Positions 1 to 5,694 of a stretch of 5,694 bases of DNA are shown piece after piece. This stretch comes from an uncultured Ilumatobacter sp. (GTDB lineage Bacteria; Actinomycetota; Acidimicrobiia; Acidimicrobiales; Ilumatobacteraceae). The stretch is from positions 1 to 5,694 of the forward strand of contig CALAHA010000324.1 of NCBI GenBank assembly GCA_937891565.1, given 5' to 3'. A program made the translations under genes and the position numbers. Below the pieces are notes generated by a model. The model did no database searches and was not told the origin of the DNA. It worked only from the letters and a program-made list of their open reading frames with translations. Every line of letters starts with the position of its first letter. Within the stretch, counting starts at the first letter, position 1.

Positions 1-251
1 ACTGCGTCCATACCGACGAGTGCGTTGGCAATGTCGTTGTTGACGTGGCCGACTGCCTGCTGCACTCCCTTGCCCATATAACGGTCGCCGCCGTCACGCA
101 ATTCGACTGCCTCATGCTCGCCGGTCGATGCGCCGGAGGGAACCGCAGCGCGACCTACCGAGCCCGAGTCCAACTCGACTTCAACTTCGACCGTGGGGTT
201 GCCACGCGAATCAAGGATCTCACGGCCGACGATGTTCAGAATTTCGCTCAT
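1..251 (-). CDS. eno: Enolase (phosphopyruvate hydratase), N-terminal part, cut by the window edge
   Basis: Enolase converts 2-phosphoglycerate to phosphoenolpyruvate in cytoplasmic glycolysis and needs Mg2+. The first 83 codons are present; the rest lies beyond the left edge. Translation from the ATG at 249-251 begins MSEILNIVGREILDSRGNPT, the near-invariant enolase N-terminus. The flexible active-site loop SGASTG is at residues 39-44; its Ser42 matches the serine that binds the second Mg2+ in known enolases. It is followed by the family segment EHEAVELRDGG (45-55). The barrel domain with the catalytic Glu and Lys is out of view. The start is fixed by the family N-terminus and by a ribosome binding site 7 nt upstream. 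The gene lies 41 bp after the end of the degraded DUF4032-like gene, on the same strand. Identification is secure; completeness cannot be judged. Confidence 0.97.
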   Translation of the reverse strand, partial: MSEILNIVGREILDSRGNPTVEVEVELDSGSVGRAAVPSGASTGEHEAVELRDGGDRYMGKGVQQAVGHVNNDIANALVGMDA

Positions 252-258
252 ACTGCGA

Positions 259-265
259 CCACCTT
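259..265 (-). promoter_or_regulatory. Ribosome binding site of eno
   Basis: On the minus strand AAGGTGG lies 7 nt before the eno ATG, one mismatch from the ideal AAGGAGG. It is the clearest Shine-Dalgarno sequence in the window and supports the chosen start. A TTGACA sequence (289-294) overlaps the stop of the upstream pseudogene and could be a -35 element, but I see no convincing -10 box at 16-18 nt from it. Confidence 0.75.
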
Positions 266-292
266 AGAGGCCGCTGAGCGGTGCCGCTGCTG

Positions 293-812
293 TCAATCGT
301 CGTCGTTGTTTACGGCGACGATCTCATCTGGCGCATCGAAGAGAACGGGCTGGGGGACCTGTGCGATTAATGGGTCGAATTGCTGATCAAGCCATCGAAC
401 CGCAATGGCGGTCTCGAGGAGTTGTCGGAACGTGGCACCGGTGACAGCAGAAGTGGCGGCCCGCTGCTTGGGTCGCCGACGATGTCCATCTCCTCGACGT
501 CGAACCCAAGGTTGGAGCGGCGCTGACCTTCAGCTGCCGATAGCGCTCTCCGGTCTCCATGTCGATCACGTAGGCAGTCGGGAGGCCGGCGTCGTCGAGC
601 TCTCGAAGCAGGCGATTTTCAGGCGTGACCAGATGGTTGGGGAGTTCTTTGATGACGTAGCTGACGTCACCGAGTTCGATCAGCCGGACGACGTAGCGGT
701 GCAGGCCCAAGACGCCGTGCATCCGCGGGAGATCCCAATCTGTGAGCGCCTAATCGAATGGCAACGTGGCGATCAACGGGTGGTCAGAGGGGCTTGTGAG
801 TTGGAGACGCAC
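293..812 (-). pseudogene. Degraded DUF4032 (kinase-like) gene: in-frame stop, two frame changes and internal deletions
   Basis: Three pieces of one protein family can be read in order on the minus strand, each in a different frame. Piece one, from a GTG at 812 to about 540, reads MRLQLTSPSDHPLIATLPFD, an in-frame TAG (750-752), then ALTDWDLPR, GLHRYVVRLIELGDVSYVIK and ENRLLRELDDAGLPT. This resembles the N-terminal kinase-like lobe of DUF4032 proteins, including the lysine of the YVIKEL strand. Piece two, about 522-450 in a second frame, reads RRSNLGFDVEEMDIVGD, which resembles a C-terminal DUF4032 motif. Piece three, about 439-293 in the third frame, reads FRQLLETAIAVRWLDQQFDP and ends at TGA 293-295. 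It resembles the next family motif. From memory the full family is several hundred residues long, so well over half is missing, mainly between pieces one and two. The position between mazG and eno on the operon strand suggests a former native operon member. Family assignment is from recalled motifs, not an alignment. Sequencing error could explain the stop or a frame change, but not the missing segments. Confidence 0.6.
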
Positions 813-854
813 ATCCTGAGTTTGGCCGGTCGGACTGCTCCTCACCGGTCCAGC

Positions 855-1121
855 ATGACTTTTGGAAAGAAATCCTCATGGTTGTGCGGGAATCCGTCGA
901 TAAAGGCATATGGAGCCGGTGGGGACGCGATCGCAAGACATGGATGCGCCGCAGGCAAGCAACGAGGTGCACCCCCGCTAGGTTCCTCGACGGACACGAA
1001 AGCATCGACTCCTGGACACGGAAAATCCAAATGGCTCTGGGTCCCTGTGATCCTCGCCGCCGTCGGTGGCGCCACGATGTTCACTGAGGATGGCCCAAAC
1101 GATCGGTCGCAGACCGCCTGA
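855..1121 (+). CDS. Hypothetical 88-residue ORF with one possible membrane segment; doubtful on its own
   Basis: I do not recognise this ORF. It runs from an ATG at 855 opposite to the operon and divergent from the DUF4032 remnant, 42 bp from that remnant's start. Residues 58-76 (KSKWLWVPVILAAVGGATMF region) form a plausible transmembrane helix after a polar, Gly/Ser/Thr-rich stretch. Codon choice in the first half is not like a GC-rich gene, but from about residue 58 third positions become mostly G or C. No convincing Shine-Dalgarno precedes the ATG. Its stop (1119-1121) lies inside the next plus-strand frame, open from 1088, so the two may be parts of one broken or frameshifted gene. It may also be chance. 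Confidence 0.25.
   Translation: MTFGKKSSWLCGNPSIKAYGAGGDAIARHGCAAGKQRGAPPLGSSTDTKASTPGHGKSKWLWVPVILAAVGGATMFTEDGPNDRSQTA
1104..1116 (+). other. Short hairpin after a CCCAAAC heptamer (1094-1100), possible frameshift stimulator
   Basis: CGGTC (1104-1108) and GACCG (1112-1116) are perfect complements around a GCA loop. They start 3 nt after CCCAAAC, which in the upstream frame reads C CCA AAC, the X XXY YYZ form of a -1 slippery site. The stem is only 5 bp, so structure and function are weakly supported. Confidence 0.25.
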
Positions 1122-1177
1122 TCGTCGAAGGCGATGCCGTTCGGGTCATTGCCGTCAACGTCAGGCGAAACCCGATC

Positions 1178-1486
1178 TTGCTGACTTATGCCATCGGGGC
1201 GGTCGTCATCGTCCACGTCCAGGGATTGGCAGGACTGTCGACGCTGTCCGAGACGTCCGAGCCAGCGCAGGCTGCGCGACTCGTTGGCTATTTCGCCATT
1301 GGCGCCCTGCTGCAGTTGGTCGCAACCTTCTCTGCAGCGGAGGTAACACGTTCGTTGAGTAACGCCGCCGAGAACCTCGCAGTACAGCACAATACTCAGG
1401 TTGACAAGCAGCGGAGCGTCGTGGCGCCGCGGGTTGCTGCCGGGCGGTCCGTGGGGCCCTCCGAAGGCTTACCGCCGCCGCAATGA
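1178..1486 (+). CDS. Hypothetical small protein with two predicted membrane helices; start uncertain, perhaps the 3' part of a broken gene
   Basis: I do not recognise a family. The frame is open from 1088 to the TGA at 1484-1486 and has no ATG; TTG 1178 is the first of the usual alternative starts that I find. From that TTG the protein is 102 residues. It shows a hydrophobic segment near the N-terminus (LTYAIGAVVIVHVQ), a polar linker (SETSEPAQ) and a second hydrophobic segment (LVGYFAIGALLQLVATF), then a polar tail (SNAAENLAVQHNTQVDKQ). Third codon positions are strongly G/C-biased from about 1112 to 1440, including upstream of the TTG, which suggests that real coding sequence extends further 5'. 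The upstream residues RLIVEGDAVRVIAV also look like protein. This fits a gene whose beginning is in another frame (855-1121). The last 20 or so residues are Arg/Pro/Gly-rich and less convincing. Confidence 0.4.
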   Translation: MLTYAIGAVVIVHVQGLAGLSTLSETSEPAQAARLVGYFAIGALLQLVATFSAAEVTRSLSNAAENLAVQHNTQVDKQRSVVAPRVAAGRSVGPSEGLPPPQ

Positions 1487-1632
1487 GCTCCGCCGCCGAA
1501 TTCACCAACGGCGATCCCTCTGCTGACGCTCCACCTCCAGCACCTTTCTCGCTCCAGTCGCCGGCTTCTGGGCATCGCAACCCTCGCCCTTGGACTTCAA
1601 GACCACCTGACACCCGACTTCTCGGGAACTGA
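1483..1632 (+). CDS. Possible 49-residue proline-rich ORF overlapping the preceding ORF by ATGA
   Basis: An ATG at 1483 overlaps the stop of the preceding plus-strand ORF as ATGA, an arrangement often seen in translationally coupled genes. The product would be 49 residues, starting MSSAAEFTNGDPSADAPPPA and ending LLGN, with no hydrophobic segment and no motif I know. It ends 2 bp before the convergent mazG stop. The proline/serine-rich composition is typical of unselected GC-rich DNA, so this may well be chance. Confidence 0.15.
   Translation: MSSAAEFTNGDPSADAPPPAPFSLQSPASGHRNPRPWTSRPPDTRLLGN
1613..1626 (-). terminator. Small stem-loop just after mazG, weak terminator candidate
   Basis: On the minus strand CCCGA, loop GAAG, TCGGG form a perfect 5-bp GC-rich stem that begins 8 nt after the mazG stop codon. 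No run of T follows, so it does not fit a classic intrinsic terminator. It could reduce read-through from mazG or, read on plus, from the convergent ORFs. The stem is short enough to be chance. Confidence 0.25.
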
Positions 1633-1634
1633 TT

Positions 1635-3086
1635 TCAGCTTGCGTTGCGCTTGACTTCGTCCCAAAGCGCATCCAGCGTGACGAGGTCGGCGGTCTTGAG
1701 GTCGATGGATCTCGAAGCGGCTAAGGCCTCGACGCCTTCGAACCGCGCCCGGAATTTGTCGCTTGCCGCACGAAGTGCCAGTTCGGCGTCGATCTTGAGG
1801 TGTCGCGCCACGTTGACAACGGCGAACAGCAGATCACCCAGCTCGAGTTCTGTGGCTGCGATGTCGGTCTCGGTCATTGCTTCGGCGAGTTCGGCGGTCT
1901 CTTCGGCGATTTTTGGGAACGCGCCAGCAACGTCTGGCCAGTCAAACCCAACCTTGGAGGCCTTCCGGCCGACCTTTTGTGCATAGGCGAGCGATGGCAG
2001 TGAGCGCGGAATGCCTTCGAAGATCGACGTTCGGCCCTTCTCGACTTTCTTGATCTCGTCCCAATTCTCAAGCACTGTCGCGGTGTCGTCGGCGACGATG
2101 TCACCGAACACGTGCGGGTGGCGTCGGACCAGCTTGTCGTGAATCCCCTGCGTCACGTCAACGATCGTGAAGCGGCCTTCCTGTTCGGCGATCGTGGCAT
2201 GAAACTCGATCTGAAAAAGCAGGTCGCCGAGTTCTTCGATCAGGTCGTCGTCACTTGACGGTTCGTCCGGGTTAAGCGCCTGCAGCGCATCGACGACCTC
2301 GTAGGTCTCTTCAAGCAGGAACGGAATGAGCGTCTCATGTGTTTGTTCGATGTCCCACGGGCACTGCTCGCGCAACTTGCGGGTGAGTTCGTGGAATCGG
2401 ACATAGCTCTGGCCGACCGGAGCGGCCAACTGAGGTATGTAGATCGATGTGAGGTGGTCCGCTTCGATCGTCTGATCGAGTTGGGCCCAGGTCGTTTCCA
2501 CAATGAGTTCGGCACCGGTGCCGAGCGCATGCAACATCGTGACGGGTTCGTCGCCCTGCGCGTCCTCGACGGCCAGTTTGATCTCGTTGAGTACCCAATT
2601 GGCGTGCGTGTGAGCGACAAGCATCGGCCCACGTTCGCCGGCTGCGGCCGTGGTGAAATCGTGGCCATCGACGAGGCGAACGCCCTCTTCAACCGGGTCG
2701 ATACCGAGGCGCGCCCACGCCACGTCGAGGAATGACATGGCAGGAAGAACGTCGAGTTCAATCATTCCGTCGGCGGCCCGTTGACGCAGGTAGCGGACAG
2801 TGCGCTCGAGGACGAGCGGGGAACCTGGAACGGCGTAGAGGACGTCGCCATGCTCAGTCGCTGCAGTCGTCAGCCGGTTGGCGATTTCGATGTAGACGTC
2901 GTCGAAGGTGTCGGCGGTCTCATACAGATCGTCGTGTGTGACGGCGTTGGGCACAAGGTGCGCCGACGGATGGATCGATGTGCGAAGGTGGCGGTGCTTG
3001 ATCCGCTCGATGGCGGCGAGCGTTTCGGTGGTGACGTGGTCGACGCCTCCGGGCCCGAGACCAACGACGACGATGCGACCGGGCAT
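1635..3086 (-). CDS. mazG: Tetrapyrrole-methylase-like / MazG nucleoside triphosphate pyrophosphohydrolase fusion
   Basis: The 483-residue protein joins two domains. Residues 1-220 resemble a SAM-dependent tetrapyrrole (corrin/porphyrin) methylase: N-terminal strand and glycine loop IVVVGLGPGG (5-14) and VPGSP (86-90). Residues 225-483 form a tandem MazG module like that of E. coli MazG. Copy one has EETYE (259-263) and EELGD (284-288); copy two has EETAE (395-399) and ELGD (415-418). Both therefore keep the EExxE...ExxD Mg2+ ligands. Other family segments are CPWD (242-245) and KVGFDWPD (378-385). MazG proteins hydrolyse non-canonical or excess NTPs to NMP and pyrophosphate, cleaning the nucleotide pool. 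The layout and length match B. subtilis YabN, whose methylase substrate is not settled as far as I know. The ATG at 3086 starts directly at the first strand of the methylase fold, but I see no strong Shine-Dalgarno. It lies 23 bp after the lipoprotein gene, so co-transcription and coupled translation are likely. Confidence 0.93.
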   Translation of the reverse strand: MPGRIVVVGLGPGGVDHVTTETLAAIERIKHRHLRTSIHPSAHLVPNAVTHDDLYETADTFDDVYIEIANRLTTAATEHGDVLYAVPGSPLVLERTVRYLRQRAADGMIELDVLPAMSFLDVAWARLGIDPVEEGVRLVDGHDFTTAAAGERGPMLVAHTHANWVLNEIKLAVEDAQGDEPVTMLHALGTGAELIVETTWAQLDQTIEADHLTSIYIPQLAAPVGQSYVRFHELTRKLREQCPWDIEQTHETLIPFLLEETYEVVDALQALNPDEPSSDDDLIEELGDLLFQIEFHATIAEQEGRFTIVDVTQGIHDKLVRRHPHVFGDIVADDTATVLENWDEIKKVEKGRTSIFEGIPRSLPSLAYAQKVGRKASKVGFDWPDVAGAFPKIAEETAELAEAMTETDIAATELELGDLLFAVVNVARHLKIDAELALRAASDKFRARFEGVEALAASRSIDLKTADLVTLDALWDEVKRNAS

Positions 3087-3109
3087 GCGCAGATTTCGAT
3101 TCGCCAGGC

Positions 3110-3610
3110 TCAGCCGAGCGCGACGACGGCGCTGGTCGCGCTGTCGAAGGTTCCGATCCGAGGATCGATGTAGACGTCGGCGGCGGTGATTGCATCGAGT
3201 TGTACCTGAGCGCCATTCGGTAGAGCGCTGGCAATCGTCAGATGGGCCTGTGCGTCGACCAGTAGATCTTGGACACCGTCAGGGGCTTCGAGGAATGTCG
3301 GCAAGCTGCCAGCAAGGCCCTGCGTGGCGGCATCGCGATCGGCATCGGTGATTTCGATGCCCTGCTCTCCGAAGTAGTCGTTGAGCGCGCCGGCGAGGAC
3401 CAACGTGCTCGTGACGGATCGGATGGTGTTCAGGTCGTTGCTCGACTCTTCGGGGATGCCAATGGCGTCGATGATGCCGCTGAGATCCTCATGCGAGTAC
3501 TCGACATCGTTGATGCGAGCGGCAACGTCGTTGTCGGTGAACGTGGTGCAGCCTGCGGTGACCGAGGCGGCAGCCAGCGGGAGCAGGATCGTCAATAGTC
3601 GGCGCTTCAC
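3110..3610 (-). CDS. SurA N-domain-like lipoprotein without a PPIase domain
   Basis: This is a predicted secreted lipoprotein of 166 residues from the GTG at 3608-3610. It opens with a basic n-region (MKRRLL), a hydrophobic core (TILLPLAAASV) and a lipobox ending TAGC, so Cys21 would be lipidated after signal peptidase II cleavage. The mature part has VAARINDVEYSHEDLSGIID, like the first strand and helix of SurA/PrsA-type chaperone N-domains, then helical stretches. The C-terminal ADVYIDPRIGTFDS resembles the end of short actinobacterial SurA_N lipoproteins; no parvulin domain follows. A role as an extracytoplasmic chaperone-like factor is inferred. An in-frame GTG at 3631 would add 7 residues, but it lies inside a perfect palindrome and gives a less typical signal peptide, so I prefer 3610. 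Neither start has a clear Shine-Dalgarno. It sits between mfd (50 bp) and mazG (23 bp) on the same strand. Confidence 0.8.
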   Translation of the reverse strand: MKRRLLTILLPLAAASVTAGCTTFTDNDVAARINDVEYSHEDLSGIIDAIGIPEESSNDLNTIRSVTSTLVLAGALNDYFGEQGIEITDADRDAATQGLAGSLPTFLEAPDGVQDLLVDAQAHLTIASALPNGAQVQLDAITAADVYIDPRIGTFDSATSAVVALG

Positions 3611-3626
3611 CGCCACGACGATAGCG

Positions 3627-3653
3627 GTCACACTGTGCCAGGCACAGTGTGAC
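3627..3653. repeat. Perfect 27-bp palindrome between mfd and the lipoprotein gene
   Basis: The arms GTCACACTGTGCC (3627-3639) and GGCACAGTGTGAC (3641-3653) are exact reverse complements around one central base (3640). It begins 7 nt after the mfd stop and covers the alternative GTG start of the next gene. As RNA it would form a stem of about 11-12 bp with a tiny loop, so it could act as an mfd 3'-end hairpin, though no T-run follows. As DNA it could be a dimeric operator or one copy of a dispersed palindromic repeat. I find no second copy in this window. Confidence 0.85.
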
Positions 3654-3660
3654 GGGTCAG

Positions 3661-5694
3661 TCAGTTTTGGGGGATGGCCTCTTCGACCAGGTCGCGGAGG
3701 AACTGGACAAGGTAGGCCGATGGTTCGGCTTTGGTGCCGTCAGGGTTCCGCCGGGGGAGTGGCACGACGAGTTGACCGAGATCTTCCTTGTACTTGGCGC
3801 CCTTCGAAAGTCGACGGAGACGCATTGTTTCACTCAGCTTGAGTTGGAGCGGAGCGAGCTTCGCGTCACTCGTGGAGATCTGAATGTCGCGCAGGCCGAG
3901 GCGATTGCACTGTGCCCGTAGGTAGCCAACCTGCAGCAGCGCTTCAGCTGGCTCGGGCAGCGGACCGTAGCGGTCTTCCCATTCGGCGCGAATGTCGTCG
4001 ACCTGCGCGTCGGTCTGCACGCTGGCAAGCCGACGGTATGCCTCGAGCCGGAGCTCTTCCTTGGCCACGTAGTCGGTCGGAAGGAACGAGTCGGTCGGCA
4101 CGTCAAGCTTGATCTCGGCGGGCGCCTTCTTCGCTGGCTCGCCCTTCATTTCACTGACCGCTTCGGTGACCATTTGGCAGTACAGGTCATAGCCGACGGC
4201 TGCGATATGACCAGACTGAGACTCGCCGAGCAGGCTGCCGGCGCCGCGAATTTCGAGGTCGCGCATCGCGATCTTGAAGCCAGATCCAAGCTCGGTCGAC
4301 TCACCGATTGTGCGCAGCCGCTCGTACGCCTCTTCGGTCAGCACTTTGTCGGGTGGATAGAAGAGGTAGGCGTAGGCCCGCTGGCCAGAGCGCCCGACGC
4401 GGCCGCGCAGCTGATGCATTTGGCCGAGGCCGAGCAGGTCGGACCGCTCGACGACGAGCGTGTTAACGGACGGCATGTCGATGCCTGACTCGATGATGGT
4501 GGTGCACACGAGGACGTCATAGTGGCCGTCCCAGAAGTCTTGAACAACGGTTTCGAGCGTGCTCTCGTCCATCTGGCCATGAGCCACGGCGATGCGCGCG
4601 TCCGGAACAAGCTGGCGTAGCCGGGCTGCTGCTGTGTCGATCGAACGCACTCGGTTGTGGACCCAGAAGACTTGGCCTTCGCGAAGAAGTTCACGGCGGA
4701 TTGCCTCGACAGCGACCCGTTCTTCGTACTCGCCGACGAAGGTCAGGATGGGCTGGCGTTCAGCCGGTGGGGTCTGCAGCAGCGAGAGGTCCCGGATACC
4801 AACGAGAGACATTTCGAGGGTGCGCGGAATTGGCGTTGCTGAGAGCGTGAGGACGTCAACGTTCGTCTTCATCCTCTTCATTTTCTCTTTGTGCTGCACG
4901 CCGAAGCGTTGCTCTTCGTCGACGACGAGGAGGCCGAGGTCTTTGAAATTGATGTCCGCCGCAAGCAGTCGGTGGGTGCCGATGATGCAGTCGACCTCAC
5001 CGGACTTGACCTGGGCAATCACCTTCTTGGCCTGAGCTGCGGTCAAGAATCTCGACAGCACTTCGACCCGGATCGGGTAACCGGCGAAGCGGTCGGCGAA
5101 CGTATTGCCGTGCTGCGTGGCGAGCAAGGTGGTCGGTGCGAGCACCGCGACTTGTTTGCCGTCTTGGATGGCCTTGAACGCAGCGCGGATCGCGACCTCG
5201 GTCTTGCCGAAACCGACGTCGCCACACACCAGGCGGTCCATCGGATGCGTGCGCTCCATGTCGGCCTTGATCTCGGCGATTGCGGTGCGCTGATCAGGCG
5301 TCTCGACGAACGGAAACGCCTCTTCCATCTCGTGCTGCCAGGGCGTGTCCTGAGCAAAAGCGTGGCCCACTGCGGTAATTCGCTGCTGGTATAGCAGGAC
5401 CAACTCTTGCGCGACTTGACGAACCTCTGACTTGACGCGGCTCTTCGCTTTGGCGAAGTCGGACCCGCCGAGCTTGTGCATGGCAGGCGCTTCGCCGCCG
5501 ACGTACTGGCGGAGTGCGTCGATCTGGTCAGACGGTACGTAGAGCTTGTCGCCGCCCTTGTACGAGATGAGGAGGTAGTCGCGCTCGACGCCGCCGATGG
5601 CCCGCTTGACCATGCCCTCGTATCGGCCGACGCCGTGCTGGTGGTGCACCACGTAGTTGCCGGCTTTGAGGTCTTGGAAGGTGGTGGTGCCTTC
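3661..5694 (-). CDS. mfd: Transcription-repair coupling factor Mfd, C-terminal 677 residues (start beyond the window)
   Basis: Mfd is the ATP-driven DNA translocase that pushes stalled RNA polymerase off damaged template and recruits UvrA for nucleotide excision repair. The visible part is numbered from the right edge. It opens in the RNA-polymerase interaction domain (TFQDLKAGNYVVHHQHGVGR, residues 5-24). The RecG-like motor follows: Walker A GDVGFGKTE (158-166, nt 5197-5223), DEEQ box (259-262), motif III SATPIPRT (285-292), motif V region TTIIESGIDMP (398-408) and motif VI LRGRVGRSGQ (429-438). The translocation segment GAGSLLGESQSGH (484-496) comes next. A C-terminal regulatory domain, from about residue 525 (LDVPTDSFLPTDYVAKEEL), ends at TGA 3661-3663. 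The UvrB-like N-terminal modules lie beyond the right edge. The frame stays open to the last base, so the ATG at 5652 is internal. All motor motifs are intact. It is probably the first visible gene of the operon continuing through the lipoprotein and mazG. Confidence 0.97.
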   Translation of the reverse strand, partial: EGTTTFQDLKAGNYVVHHQHGVGRYEGMVKRAIGGVERDYLLISYKGGDKLYVPSDQIDALRQYVGGEAPAMHKLGGSDFAKAKSRVKSEVRQVAQELVLLYQQRITAVGHAFAQDTPWQHEMEEAFPFVETPDQRTAIAEIKADMERTHPMDRLVCGDVGFGKTEVAIRAAFKAIQDGKQVAVLAPTTLLATQHGNTFADRFAGYPIRVEVLSRFLTAAQAKKVIAQVKSGEVDCIIGTHRLLAADINFKDLGLLVVDEEQRFGVQHKEKMKRMKTNVDVLTLSATPIPRTLEMSLVGIRDLSLLQTPPAERQPILTFVGEYEERVAVEAIRRELLREGQVFWVHNRVRSIDTAAARLRQLVPDARIAVAHGQMDESTLETVVQDFWDGHYDVLVCTTIIESGIDMPSVNTLVVERSDLLGLGQMHQLRGRVGRSGQRAYAYLFYPPDKVLTEEAYERLRTIGESTELGSGFKIAMRDLEIRGAGSLLGESQSGHIAAVGYDLYCQMVTEAVSEMKGEPAKKAPAEIKLDVPTDSFLPTDYVAKEELRLEAYRRLASVQTDAQVDDIRAEWEDRYGPLPEPAEALLQVGYLRAQCNRLGLRDIQISTSDAKLAPLQLKLSETMRLRRLSKGAKYKEDLGQLVVPLPRRNPDGTKAEPSAYLVQFLRDLVEEAIPQN

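Noticed and set aside
289..294. TTGACA on the minus strand upstream of eno as a promoter -35 box
   Set aside because: It matches the -35 consensus, but no TANNNT-like -10 occurs at suitable spacing before the eno ribosome binding site, so I do not call a promoter.
405..1121. A 238-codon plus-strand ORF from 405
   Set aside because: Its first 130 or so codons are antisense to the DUF4032-like remnant and give no family-like protein. Only the end (from about 1020) looks coding, and I describe that under 855-1121.
842..1390. A 182-codon minus-strand ORF
   Set aside because: The translation is Arg/Gln/Asp-rich without domain-like segments and lies opposite the plus-strand frame that has the better codon bias.
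2510..2525. A 16-bp palindrome, TCGGCACCGGTGCCGA
   Set aside because: It lies within the mazG coding sequence where it encodes conserved-looking residues. Its length is modest for GC-rich DNA and it has no relation to gene ends.
2337..2735. Long plus-strand ORFs inside mazG (also 2781-3173)
   Set aside because: They are antisense shadows of a well-identified gene, as expected in GC-rich DNA.
4891..5394. A 167-codon plus-strand ORF inside mfd
   Set aside because: It mirrors the Mfd motor motifs in the opposite strand and has no independent family features.

Overview
The window is GC-rich and reads as part of an actinobacterial chromosome. The gene set and order (mfd, SurA_N-type lipoprotein, tetrapyrrole-methylase/MazG fusion, DUF4032 remnant, eno) suggest the class Acidimicrobiia (Ilumatobacter-like). 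That placement is an inference from gene content, not from a marker gene. All securely identified genes lie on the minus strand, so transcription runs from high to low coordinates.

Right to left: 3661-5694 holds the C-terminal 677 residues of Mfd, the transcription-repair coupling factor, cut by the right edge. A perfect 27-bp palindrome (3627-3653) sits just after its stop. Next come a small lipoprotein with SurA N-domain-like features but no PPIase domain (3110-3610), and, 23 bp on, a 483-residue methylase-MazG fusion (1635-3086) with two intact MazG metal-binding motifs. Mfd, the lipoprotein and MazG look like one operon devoted to DNA repair, envelope function and nucleotide-pool cleaning. 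At the left edge is the first 83 codons of enolase (eno, 1-251) with a good ribosome binding site.

The roughly 1.4 kb between mazG and eno is the unusual part. On the minus strand (293-812) is what reads as a decayed DUF4032 (kinase-like) gene: recognisable pieces follow each other in family order but in three different reading frames, with an in-frame TAG and internal deletions. On the opposite strand (855-1486) are two overlapping membrane-protein-like ORFs in different frames. Their 34-nt overlap contains the heptamer CCCAAAC in the correct phase for a -1 frameshift, followed by a short hairpin. This is either a broken gene or, less likely, a programmed frameshift. A 49-codon ORF overlapping the second by ATGA follows, with low support.

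I see no tRNA, rRNA, CRISPR array, transposase or phage gene. Apart from the mazG-eno interval, the window is ordinary housekeeping DNA.
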